43,797 bases of DNA from an uncultured Acholeplasmatales bacterium (lineage in GTDB: Bacteria; Bacillota_I; Bacilli_A; ML615J-28; CAG-698), in assembly GCA_937877075.1 (NCBI GenBank), contig CALEGD010000048.1, positions 1 to 43,797 of the forward strand, in the 5' to 3' direction. A model generated the notes under the pieces. The model was not told where the DNA came from and did not search any database. It worked only from the letters and a program-made list of their open reading frames with translations. The position numbers were made by a program, and so were the translations under genes. Below are positions 24,416 through 31,545 of the stretch, in pieces (the stretch's first letter is position 1; the number at the start of each line of letters is the position of its first letter).

Positions 24416-25858
24416 TTGAATATTGCAAGATCATTTGAGAAAATAGAGAGCGAAAAACCATTATTGGTCGGTGCTTTCTTGAATGAAAAAGTCAAAATAG
24501 CTCCAGAAATCGACGGAGAAATTAAAGAATTGGTTAATGATGAAATGGTTTGTTTTGAAAAAGGAAAGGTCAATAAGATTTTTACTTTCGGGAAAATCTC
24601 CAACCAAATCATCTATTTGGTTGGATTGGGAAATAAAGATGATTATGATTATCAAGTTCTAGAAGAAAGCTTACGCAGAATAAATTATCAACTTTCTGAT
24701 GAAATTATTGTTGATTTTGATTCATTTATCGGTGCTTTGGAACCCGGTGAAGTAATTAGAAGATTTATTAAGACGGTAAACTTCTATAATTATGTTTATG
24801 ATGAACTATTATCTAAAAAGTTTGAAAATAATTTAGAGTTAAAGTTCTTAACAAAATATCAACTTGAAAACGAAATTGAAGAAGCTTTTAATCTTGGTAA
24901 TGCCATAAACAATACCAGGGATCTTGTCAATAAGCCTTACAATTATCTTTCTGCAGCCGATCTTGCTGAATATGCAGAGGAATTGGTTAAGAACTTAAAC
25001 GACAATCGACTTGCATTTAAAATCTACAACAAAAAAGAAATTGAAGATTTAGAAATGAAGGCTTTTCTTGGCGTTAATCGGGGTTCCGATGCGGAACCGA
25101 AACTTATTCACCTTGAATATCGGGGATCTGATGCTAGCCCAATTGCATTAGTTGGGAAAGGATTAATGTTTGATACCGGCGGCTATACTTTAAAAACTAG
25201 TATGAATACGATGAAATGCGATATGGCCGGAGCTGCTTCTGTTTTAGGAGTTTTTGAAGCTGCAGTCAAAAACAATCTTCAAGTAAATCTCCAAGTGGTA
25301 ATCTGTGCAACCGATAACAGGATTGACGGAGGAGCGCTACTTCCCGATGATGTTTTAACAGCAATGAATAAAAAAACAATTGAAATTATTTCAACAGATG
25401 CTGAAGGTAGACTAACACTTGCGGATGCAGTTTGTTTTGCTCAGAAACAAGGTTGTAAAACCGTTGTTGATGTTGCGACTTTGACCGGTGCATGTGTTGT
25501 AGCCTTAGGTAATTATGTAACTGGTTTATTTGGAAACGATGAAGAAGAAATAAAAAGGATTCTTTCGGCTTCTCATGATGCAAATGAAGAACTATGGCAA
25601 TTGCCGATTAATAATAATATTCGCGAACAAGTTCGGGGAAGCAAAGTTGCGGATCTGAAAAATTCAACTGGACGGGCGATGGGAGCGAGCGGGGCGGCTG
25701 CTTTTATTGAAGAATTTATTGAAGAAGGAACCAAATGGTTACATCTTGATATTGCCGGCACCGCCTATCTAACTCAACCAAGTTATAAAGAATTTTACGG
25801 AGCTACTGGGGTCCCGGTTTCTACCTTATATAATTATTTAAAAAAATTGGAAAATTGA
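24416..25858 (+). CDS. pepA: Leucyl aminopeptidase (M17 family)
   Basis: A 480-aa enzyme that removes N-terminal residues from peptides using two metal ions. The M17 C-terminal catalytic domain shows GKGLMFDTGGYTLKTS (metal-binding Lys and Asp), MKCDMAGAASVLG (Asp) and the signature STDAEGRLTLADA (Asp and Glu). Length is typical. The start codon is TTG (24416) with AGGAGAG at 24401-24407. It lies 13 bp after serS, so T-box control may extend to it. The N-terminal 160 residues are divergent, as is usual. Confidence 0.95.
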   Translation: MNIARSFEKIESEKPLLVGAFLNEKVKIAPEIDGEIKELVNDEMVCFEKGKVNKIFTFGKISNQIIYLVGLGNKDDYDYQVLEESLRRINYQLSDEIIVDFDSFIGALEPGEVIRRFIKTVNFYNYVYDELLSKKFENNLELKFLTKYQLENEIEEAFNLGNAINNTRDLVNKPYNYLSAADLAEYAEELVKNLNDNRLAFKIYNKKEIEDLEMKAFLGVNRGSDAEPKLIHLEYRGSDASPIALVGKGLMFDTGGYTLKTSMNTMKCDMAGAASVLGVFEAAVKNNLQVNLQVVICATDNRIDGGALLPDDVLTAMNKKTIEIISTDAEGRLTLADAVCFAQKQGCKTVVDVATLTGACVVALGNYVTGLFGNDEEEIKRILSASHDANEELWQLPINNNIREQVRGSKVADLKNSTGRAMGASGAAAFIEEFIEEGTKWLHLDIAGTAYLTQPSYKEFYGATGVPVSTLYNYLKKLEN

Positions 25859-25871
25859 GTTTCTAATTGAA

Positions 25872-25899
25872 AAAATGCAACACAATTGTGTTGCATTTT
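25872..25899. terminator. Bidirectional terminator between pepA and the HIT gene
   Basis: A perfect palindrome of 28 bp: AAAATGCAACACAA (25872-25885) followed directly by its complement, flanked by A and T runs. It serves both converging genes. Confidence 0.85.
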
Positions 25900-25948
25900 A
25901 AAATATTCATTTTTTAAAAATTAAAACAAATCAGAAGACAAATTTCTT

Positions 25949-26347
25949 CTATAAGCGGATTTTTTCAAGAAGATTTTGAAATTCCTCGTTCGAGAGTTGA
26001 TTAGTGGAAAACTTCAAAAGTAAACCGTCATTTTCGTAACGGGGAATAAGGTGAATATGGAAGTGGTTTACGGATTGTCCGGCTAGTTCACCATTATTAT
26101 TCAGAAGATTCATGGCCTCAATTCCAAGGGCTTCCTTTAATTTTTTACTTATTTTAAGAACTACTTCCATTAACTTACCGGCTAAATCTTCTTCTAATAC
26201 AAATATATTTTCAAAATGCTGTTTCGGAATTATCAAGGTATGACCGATAGTTGCTTGGGAAATATCCAAAAAGGCAAGAAAATCCTGATCTTCATAAATC
26301 TGATAAGAAGGAATTTCACCCTTTACGATTCTACAAAACACACACAT
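25949..26347 (-). CDS. HIT-family nucleotide hydrolase
   Basis: A 132-aa protein of the histidine triad superfamily. The catalytic HFHIHLIPRY is at about residues 96-105, with the zinc-binding CVFCRIVKGEIPS at the N-terminus, as in the HINT/Hit branch. These enzymes split nucleoside phosphoramidates or acyl-AMP. GGAGGT lies about 8 nt before the ATG. It is a single gene with its own promoter (26370-26398), divergent from the transporter at 26442. The physiological substrate is unknown. Confidence 0.94.
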   Translation of the reverse strand: MCVFCRIVKGEIPSYQIYEDQDFLAFLDISQATIGHTLIIPKQHFENIFVLEEDLAGKLMEVVLKISKKLKEALGIEAMNLLNNNGELAGQSVNHFHIHLIPRYENDGLLLKFSTNQLSNEEFQNLLEKIRL

Positions 26348-26369
26348 ATTAATTACCTCCTTTTTCTTT

Positions 26370-26398
26370 ATTATAATAAAAAATTATTTCAAAAGCAA
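26370..26398 (-). promoter_or_regulatory. Promoter TTGCTT-17-TATAAT of the HIT gene
   Basis: On the minus strand TTGCTT (26398-26393) and TATAAT (26375-26370) have 17-bp spacing, 22 bp before the ATG. Confidence 0.65.
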
Positions 26399-26406
26399 TT
26401 CAAATA

Positions 26407-26415
26407 TGTTATAAT
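26407..26415 (+). promoter_or_regulatory. Extended -10 promoter of the Gx-type transporter gene
   Basis: TGT-TATAAT at 26407-26415, back to back with the HIT promoter, 26 bp before the next start codon. Confidence 0.6.
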
Positions 26416-26441
26416 ATATTTAATTTATTAAAGGAGAGCCT

Positions 26442-26975
26442 ATGGACAATTTACGTAAATATGTAAACATTAAAAAAGTGGTACTGATTTCAATATTGGT
26501 CTCTTTTAGCGTGATCCTTTCAATTTTTGATCGATATATCTCGCAACTGGCCTTTCCGTTTATTCCGACTGCCAAAATCGGTCTGGCGAATATTATTATT
26601 TTGGTCGGGGTTTATAATTTTAATTTCAAAGAAACCCTAGTAATGGTAATTTTAAAATCGACCCTTGCCAATCTGTTTTATGGTGGGCCAATAAGTTTTA
26701 TTATCGGTTTTACAGCATCCTTAATGAGTTTGTTGGGAATGTATTTGGCTTGGAAAGTTTTAAGGAGGGTTGCTTCTTCGATTTCTGTTAGCGTCATCGG
26801 TGGGTTTGTTCATATTGTTACTCAGTTATTGGTTGTTCAAGTTGTTTATCGTGTTGGCGAACCTTTGATTTATTATGGGGCAATCTTAATTTTTTTCTCG
26901 CTTGTGACCAGTATAATCATCGGATTTATTGGAATTCGAATAAATATATTCATCAGACAAATTGAAAACTCTTAA
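26442..26975 (+). CDS. Gx transporter / Hpre_diP_synt_I family membrane protein
   Basis: A 177-aa protein with five or six membrane segments. The stretch PTAKIGLANIIILVGVYNF and the glycine-rich ANLFYGGPISFIIGFTASLMS are typical of the family named Gx transporter or heptaprenyl diphosphate synthase component I, which resembles S-components of ECF transporters. It is often encoded near isoprenoid or FMN-transferase (ApbE) genes, none of which is adjacent here. AAGGAG lies just before the ATG. The stop codon is inside the terminator hairpin. The substrate is unknown. Confidence 0.85.
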   Translation: MDNLRKYVNIKKVVLISILVSFSVILSIFDRYISQLAFPFIPTAKIGLANIIILVGVYNFNFKETLVMVILKSTLANLFYGGPISFIIGFTASLMSLLGMYLAWKVLRRVASSISVSVIGGFVHIVTQLLVVQVVYRVGEPLIYYGAILIFFSLVTSIIIGFIGIRINIFIRQIENS

Positions 26976-26996
26976 AGCCTAAGCGTTAAGAGTTTT
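26965..26996. terminator. Bidirectional terminator between transporter gene and gerQ
   Basis: AAAACTCTTAA (26965-26975) pairs with TTAAGAGTTTT (26986-26996) across a 10-nt loop. The two arms contain the stop codons of both converging genes (TAA 26973-26975 and, on minus, 26986-26988). Confidence 0.92.
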
Positions 26997-27405
26997 TTTT
27001 CGCGTCATTCCGAAAAGGGTATTCATATTCAATATCTTCGTCGAAGGTGACATAAAGCAGATACACCATCAAAAGGATATAACGGGTCTCGGTTTGTAAA
27101 TCCTTTAGGATTATGTGATCTCTTCCGGCAGCTGTAAGGTATCCTTTGAAAATTTTAGATCCCCATTGGCTGTTTTCGAAATTCATATAAACCGTTGCAA
27201 CTTTTCCAAGATTTAATCTTAGAATGTTTTCAATATAGGATTCTTCGATAAAAGGCGGAACCCCTTCAGGCGCTCCAGGCGGAAGCATCGGTTGAGGCAT
27301 AAATTGGCCGGGACCGAAGGCTGGTTGACCTTGTGTAAAAACCGGACTTCCGAAAAAACCGGTTGGGATTTGAGTAAATCCGCAAGGTTGTTGGTAAAAG
27401 TTCAT
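26986..27405 (-). CDS. gerQ: Spore coat protein GerQ
   Basis: A 139-aa protein. The N-terminal 55 residues are rich in Pro, Gly, Phe and Gln. The core SYIENILRLNLGKVATVYM, followed by AGRDHIILKD and YLLYVTFDEDIEYEYP, is the conserved GerQ domain. GerQ is a coat protein crosslinked by transglutaminase and needed to place CwlJ in the spore coat of B. subtilis, where its gene also follows cwlJ. The N-terminal tail is shorter than the B. subtilis one (181 aa in total there). ATG at 27405 is chosen over an upstream codon because AGGAGG (27415-27410) precedes it. The gap to cwlJ is 8 bp. Confidence 0.93.
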   Translation of the reverse strand: MNFYQQPCGFTQIPTGFFGSPVFTQGQPAFGPGQFMPQPMLPPGAPEGVPPFIEESYIENILRLNLGKVATVYMNFENSQWGSKIFKGYLTAAGRDHIILKDLQTETRYILLMVYLLYVTFDEDIEYEYPFRNDAKKNS

Positions 27406-27413
27406 AAAACCTC

Positions 27414-27833
27414 CTAGAAACAATTTTCGCTTTCTACTGGGGAATAGAAGCAATGTGCTTTGAAACGACCGCTATTCCACTGACCGAACCATTGGGCACG
27501 ACAAGACTCTTCAAAAGCGTTATAAAACCAGAGTGCCCTGGTAGCAGGGTGAAAAGTTTCGCCGTGGATAACCCTTCTGGCAAGTTGAATTTCGACACTT
27601 CTGGCTTCTTGGTAAAAATAACCAAACAATGTCGCTTCAAATCCGCCGGGACGTTGATAGACCATTTGCGAGATAGTCCTAATGTTGACGAAGTCAAGGC
27701 AATTTGCTCTTACCCGGTTTACCCCTACATTTCCTACCATCAACATTCCTAATCTGCCTTCACTTTCGGCTTCTGCTCTTATTAGTCTAGCCAAAAGTTT
27801 TACTTCGGCTTCATTAAAGGCTATTACGGCCAC
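27414..27833 (-). CDS. cwlJ: Spore cortex-lytic cell wall hydrolase CwlJ
   Basis: A 139-aa protein of the SleB/CwlJ hydrolase family, which digests cortex peptidoglycan during germination. It matches B. subtilis CwlJ over its whole length: LLARLIRAEAE...G, VGNVGVNRVRANC, GYFYQEAR, ALWFY and RFKAHCFYSP. The catalytic Glu is in the RAEAE segment. There is no signal peptide, as in CwlJ. The start is GTG at 27833, preceded by a GGGGGGAT site. It forms an operon with gerQ. A forespore or mother-cell promoter is expected, but I could not place one with confidence. Confidence 0.93.
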   Translation of the reverse strand: MAVIAFNEAEVKLLARLIRAEAESEGRLGMLMVGNVGVNRVRANCLDFVNIRTISQMVYQRPGGFEATLFGYFYQEARSVEIQLARRVIHGETFHPATRALWFYNAFEESCRAQWFGQWNSGRFKAHCFYSPVESENCF

Positions 27834-27946
27834 AATATCCCCCCTACTAATAACTATGTATCAAGCCGAAAAATATGACTTTTTCTTGATTTAAAGTTAA
27901 GGATAAAAATCATGATAAAGCTATTTATTTCCATTTTTATAATTTA

Positions 27947-27955
27947 TGATATAAT
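27947..27955 (+). promoter_or_regulatory. Extended -10 promoter of the nrnA-surE operon
   Basis: TGA-TATAAT at 27947-27955, 21 bp before the first start codon. The -35 position is weak. Confidence 0.6.
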
Positions 27956-27976
27956 AAGATTAATTAGGAGTATATC

Positions 27977-28915
27977 ATGAAAGAGATTTTTGAAAAATTT
28001 AAAACGTATGAGACTATTATCATTCACCGTCACAGTCGGCCTGATGGAGATGCAATAGGCAGTCAAATTGGTCTGAGGGAGGTGCTCAAAGCTAATTTCC
28101 CAAAGAAGAATGTTTTTGTAACAGGAGATGAAAATGAAAGATTTAAGTTTGTCGGGCGAATGGATGATGTTAAAGATGAAGATTATGATGGAGCTCTCGT
28201 CGTTGTGCTGGATACAGCAGATGAAGCTTTAATTAGCGATAATCGTTATAAAAACGGTGATTTTTTGATAAAAATAGATCATCATCTCCAAAGGTGTAGT
28301 TTCGGAGATATTGAATATGTTGATTCAAGTTTTGAAAGTTGTGCAGGAATGATTTCAAATTTCATTTTCAAAAATGATCTTTTGCTAACTGACGCCGGGG
28401 CCAAAGCTCTTTATACAGGGGTAGTGACCGATAGCGGGCGCTTCCGCTATGATTCGGTAACATCCAGAACTTTTGAAGATGTGGCGAAACTAGTCAAATT
28501 TAATTTTAGTATCAGTGATATCTATAAAAATCTTTATATTGAGGATTTGAAAATTGTAATCTTGAGAGCAAAGTTTACATTAAAGTTTCGCTTAACAAAA
28601 AATCAAGTTGCTTATATAAAAACGACCGCAGAAGAAATTAAAGAATATGATGTCGATACCTTTACGGTTTCTAGGGGGATGGTTAATGTCATGAGTGGCA
28701 TTAAGGGAGTCGATATTTGGGTGAACTTTACTGAAGAAGAAAATAATACTGTAATTGCTGAGATTCGGTCAAGTAAGTATAATATTAATGAAATCGCCAC
28801 AAAATATGGTGGTGGTGGCCACCAACTGGCAAGTGGTGCGACTTTGAAAGATTTTGAGGAAGCGGACAGAATGCTGGAAGATTTGAATAATTTGGTAAAA
28901 GGATGCGAATTATGA
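27977..28915 (+). CDS. DHH/DHHA1 phosphoesterase, NrnA-type (copy 1)
   Basis: A 312-aa protein. DHH motifs are RHSRPDGDAIGSQ (about residue 17), VVLDTAD, IDHH (about 101) and VTDSGRFRY. The DHHA1 domain ends in the RNA-binding GGGGHQLASGA. NrnA-type enzymes degrade short oligoribonucleotides and may also hydrolyse pAp. All metal ligands appear intact. The last codons overlap the next gene (ATGA), so the two paralogues are cotranslated. The ribosome site is TAGGAG, 7 nt before the ATG. Confidence 0.94.
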   Translation: MKEIFEKFKTYETIIIHRHSRPDGDAIGSQIGLREVLKANFPKKNVFVTGDENERFKFVGRMDDVKDEDYDGALVVVLDTADEALISDNRYKNGDFLIKIDHHLQRCSFGDIEYVDSSFESCAGMISNFIFKNDLLLTDAGAKALYTGVVTDSGRFRYDSVTSRTFEDVAKLVKFNFSISDIYKNLYIEDLKIVILRAKFTLKFRLTKNQVAYIKTTAEEIKEYDVDTFTVSRGMVNVMSGIKGVDIWVNFTEEENNTVIAEIRSSKYNINEIATKYGGGGHQLASGATLKDFEEADRMLEDLNNLVKGCEL

Positions 28916-29895
28916 ATTATTTAGAAATAAAAAGAAGCATTTTAGATAAAATTAAAGATTATGAAAGTATAATTATCGCCAGACACATTAAGCCTGATGG
29001 TGATTGTATGGGCAGTTCCCTCGGTTTGAGAGAGATACTTCGAGCTTCATTTCCAAATAAAAAAGTTTTAAGTTTGGGACATATGAAAGCAGATTATCTT
29101 AAATTTATCGGAAGCGAAGATGAGAACCCCGAAGAAGAGGTTTATCGTAATTCATTATTAATTGTAGTTGATACGGCTACATTTGAACGTATTGATAATA
29201 AGAATGTCTCGCTCTGTCCGGAAATTATCAAAATTGACCATCATATTCCAATAGAGGATTACGGAACAATCAATTATATCCGTGCAGATTTACCGGCAAC
29301 CTGTGCCATTATTGTAGATTTCTATCAAACCTTTAAGAATGAATTGGTTTTGAATGACGAAGCCGCTAAAGCACTTTTTGTTGGAATGGTGACTGATACC
29401 GGGAGATTTCGTTATAGTGGGGTCGGTCCGGAAATTATGCGACTTGCCGCTACACTTCTAGAACACAATCTTAATATAGAAAGCATTTATTCTAATTTAT
29501 ATATCCGGGAAAAGAAATCTTTGAAACTTCAAGGCTATGTCCTCAAGCATTTCAAAACAACGGAAAATGGGATTGCCTATTTTAATATGAGCCGTCGAGT
29601 TCGCAAGAAACATAATGTTTCAACTGAAGATGCTTCGGCTCTAATAAATATTCTAGACAGTATCAGAAATCATTTGATTTGGATTTTCTTTATTGAAGCT
29701 GATGATAAATCCTATCGGGTTCGAATCCGCTCCCGTTTTGTTCCAATCAATGGTATTGCGGAAAAATTCCGTGGAGGCGGTCATAAACAAGCCGCAGGTG
29801 CACTGGTTAAGAATAAACGTGAAATGAGGACTCTCCTTCAAGAAGCAGACAAATTACTTAAAGAATTCAAAAATGAAAATCAGGGAGTGTTTTAA
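28912..29895 (+). CDS. DHH/DHHA1 phosphoesterase, NrnA-type (copy 2)
   Basis: A 327-aa paralogue of the preceding gene with the same motifs: RHIKPDGDCMGSS, VVDTATFE, KIDHHIP, VTDTGRFRY and the C-terminal FRGGGHKQAAGA. The active-site residues are intact, so both copies should be active. The ATG at 28912 is chosen (AAAGGA about 8 nt upstream, ATGA overlap with copy 1); an ATG at 28903 is also in frame. Its final A is the first base of the surE ATG (TAATG). The identity between copies looks moderate, so the duplication is not recent. Confidence 0.93.
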   Translation: MNYLEIKRSILDKIKDYESIIIARHIKPDGDCMGSSLGLREILRASFPNKKVLSLGHMKADYLKFIGSEDENPEEEVYRNSLLIVVDTATFERIDNKNVSLCPEIIKIDHHIPIEDYGTINYIRADLPATCAIIVDFYQTFKNELVLNDEAAKALFVGMVTDTGRFRYSGVGPEIMRLAATLLEHNLNIESIYSNLYIREKKSLKLQGYVLKHFKTTENGIAYFNMSRRVRKKHNVSTEDASALINILDSIRNHLIWIFFIEADDKSYRVRIRSRFVPINGIAEKFRGGGHKQAAGALVKNKREMRTLLQEADKLLKEFKNENQGVF

Positions 29896-30602
29896 TGAAG
29901 ATATTAATTACTAATGATGATTCGATCAAGTCCCCAGGATTATGGGAACTTGTGAGACTTGCGAAAGCATATGGAGAAATTAAGGTGATCGCTCCTGCCC
30001 ATGAACAAAGCGGGAAAAGTCACGGAATTAACATTCACGACGGACTTGAATTAAGAAAATTCGACTCTGAAGTTAAAAGTTTTAGCCTCAACTCTTTGCC
30101 CGCTGATTGTGTACGGGTAGCAAGCTATGGACTTGATTGGGAGTTTGATATCGTTTTATCCGGCATTAATAACGGACTCAATTTAGGAGAAGACATTTTT
30201 TATTCAGGAACCTGTGCCGCCGCTACCGAAGCGGCAATGATGGGGAAGAAAGCTTTGGCTTTTTCCGCACCGCCGGGAGCATTTAAGGTAGTTAGTACGG
30301 TTTTTAACGAAATAATGGAATTTCTAATATCGAGTAAATTGTTTGAAAACGGAAACTTATTTAATATTAATGTTCCGGCAAAGCCAAAAGGGATCAAACT
30401 TACTTTCCAAGGGAAGAATCACTATGATACCCGTTTTGTTCCGGAAGACGAATTATATTATCAAAGAGGGAGGCATCATTTCGAAAAAGAAGAAGCCAAT
30501 ATTAACAGTGATGTCTGGGCGATTTATAATAATTATATATCCGTTACCCCCATGAACTATGACCGTACCGATTATCAAATCTATCAAAAATTTTCCAAAT
30601 AG
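29895..30602 (+). CDS. surE: 5'-nucleotidase SurE
   Basis: A 235-aa metal-dependent nucleotidase that dephosphorylates nucleoside monophosphates. The N-terminal ITNDDSIKSPGL keeps the two metal-binding Asp but has Ser where most SurE proteins have Gly (NDDG). EQSGKSHGI and SGINNGLNLGEDIFYSGT supply the other ligands. It lies directly after the two NrnA genes, so the operon joins oligonucleotide degradation with removal of phosphate from the products. Confidence 0.95.
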   Translation: MKILITNDDSIKSPGLWELVRLAKAYGEIKVIAPAHEQSGKSHGINIHDGLELRKFDSEVKSFSLNSLPADCVRVASYGLDWEFDIVLSGINNGLNLGEDIFYSGTCAAATEAAMMGKKALAFSAPPGAFKVVSTVFNEIMEFLISSKLFENGNLFNINVPAKPKGIKLTFQGKNHYDTRFVPEDELYYQRGRHHFEKEEANINSDVWAIYNNYISVTPMNYDRTDYQIYQKFSK

Positions 30603-30647
30603 GCATATATTCGGATGTTGTCCCATATATTTTAATGGGTGAGGTCA

Positions 30648-30830
30648 ATGAAAAATTTTCTTAAATGGTTCTTCAAATCATTGTTTATTGCATTAATAAT
30701 TATCTTCGGAATCAATCTTTTAGGCTCGTTTATCAATATTAATATTCCAATAAATGTTTGGACGATTGCTTTTGTGACGCTTTTTAGATTTCCCGGAGCA
30801 ATTATTTTAATTATCTTCTTTTTATTATAA
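30648..30830 (+). CDS. BofA-like small membrane protein (pro-sigma-K processing inhibitor family)
   Basis: A 60-aa, almost wholly hydrophobic protein with two membrane segments (about residues 11-29 and 37-59). The pattern NLLG (23-26), IPIN (33-36), T (39) and FPG (48-50) lines up with the C-terminal half of B. subtilis BofA (NMFGG...VPINLVT...GIPG), which holds back the SpoIVFB protease until the forespore signal arrives. The ATG at 30648, with GGGTGAGG just before it, is chosen over a GTG at 30639. It is shorter than BofA (87 aa) and lies after surE, not after recR. The assignment rests on a short pattern and needs a profile search. Confidence 0.65.
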   Translation: MKNFLKWFFKSLFIALIIIFGINLLGSFININIPINVWTIAFVTLFRFPGAIILIIFFLL

Positions 30831-30837
30831 ATAATAC

Positions 30838-30869
30838 TTGAAATATTATTTTATCTAAGATAAAATAAT
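30838..30869 (+). promoter_or_regulatory. rpoE promoter overlapped by a perfect palindrome
   Basis: TTGAAA (30838-30843) and TAAAAT (30861-30866) have 17-bp spacing. Between and over them lies a perfect inverted repeat: ATTATTTTATC (30845-30855), TAA, GATAAAATAAT (30859-30869). It covers the spacer and the -10 and has no T-run after it, so it looks more like an operator than a terminator. Confidence 0.6.
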
Positions 30870-30888
30870 TAAAAACGGAGGAAATAAT

Positions 30889-31443
30889 ATGAATGATTCA
30901 TTAATAGAAATAGCTCTGCGAGAAATGAAATCAAAGAGAAAACCGCGGACGCTTAATAAGATAGCGAAAGATGTTTTTGAAGTTAAAGGCTTAAACATCA
31001 AAGAAGAAGAAAAAACACTGGCTCAATTTCAAATGGACTTTATGTTGAGTGGTTATTTTATTTGTTGCGGAGAAGACAAAAACGGAAATAAGATTTGGGA
31101 TTTAAAGAGTCGCCAACCTTCTTCTTTATTAGATAAGGATGGAAGCTACCTCGAAGACCTATATGATTATGATGAAGAAGTTGTGAAAAACGAGCTTAAG
31201 GATGACATCGTCTATAAAGCAGTTGATGATGATTTTGATGCTGATGACGAGGATGACGACAAAGAAGAACATGACGAAATCGAAGAAGAATTACTTTCTG
31301 AAGGGTTAGTAGTTGAAGATGACCTTGAAGAAGAGGAAGATGAAGATCTTGCTGATGATTTTGAAGATGACGAATTCGACGAGGATTTAGATGAAAGCTT
31401 TGAAGAAGAAGATGAAGAAGAAGAAGAGGTGGAGGAAGATTAA
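30889..31443 (+). CDS. rpoE: RNA polymerase delta subunit
   Basis: A 184-aa protein. The folded N-terminal HARE-HTH domain (residues 1-75, LIEIALREMKS...LAQFQMDFMLSGYFI...WDLK) binds RNA polymerase. The C-terminal 90 residues are a disordered Asp/Glu tail that displaces nucleic acids and speeds recycling. It is followed by pyrG, as in B. subtilis. A GGAGG site precedes the ATG. This is the delta subunit, not the E. coli sigma factor of the same symbol. Confidence 0.96.
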   Translation: MNDSLIEIALREMKSKRKPRTLNKIAKDVFEVKGLNIKEEEKTLAQFQMDFMLSGYFICCGEDKNGNKIWDLKSRQPSSLLDKDGSYLEDLYDYDEEVVKNELKDDIVYKAVDDDFDADDEDDDKEEHDEIEEELLSEGLVVEDDLEEEEDEDLADDFEDDEFDEDLDESFEEEDEEEEEVEED

Positions 31444-31451
31444 AAAAGTTC

Positions 31452-31479
31452 TTGCATAGATTATTTTTTTTGGTATAAT
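31452..31479 (+). promoter_or_regulatory. pyrG promoter TTGCAT-16-TATAAT
   Basis: TTGCAT (31452-31457) and TATAAT (31474-31479), preceded by TGG as an extended -10. It lies 8 bp after rpoE and upstream of the leader terminator. Confidence 0.75.
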
Positions 31480-31493
31480 AATAAAGAGCCGAT

Positions 31494-31524
31494 AAAGTTC
31501 TCAACGTGGTTTGAGGACTTTTTT
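31494..31524 (+). terminator. Attenuator in the pyrG leader
   Basis: AAAGTTCTCAA (31494-31504), loop CGTGGT, TTGAGGACTTT (31511-31521), then further T. It comes after the pyrG promoter and before its ribosome site, so transcripts must read through it. In B. subtilis pyrG a similar terminator is overcome when low CTP adds extra G at the RNA start. The region where the RNA should start here (about 31485-31488) does not read GGGC. Confidence 0.8.
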
Positions 31525-31545
31525 ATTAATTTATGGAGGAATTTT

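Noticed and set aside
27453..27752. Plus-strand 99-codon frame opposite cwlJ
   Set aside because: It is fully antisense to a well-matched cwlJ gene and has no ribosome site.
27834..27976. Sigma-E type promoter for cwlJ
   Set aside because: A TCATATT and a GATACAT stretch resemble sigma-E elements on the minus strand, but their spacing is too short, so I do not claim it.
31196..31504. Minus-strand Leu/His-rich frame
   Set aside because: It is the complement of the Asp/Glu-coding tail of rpoE; the composition is a by-product of GAA/GAT codons.
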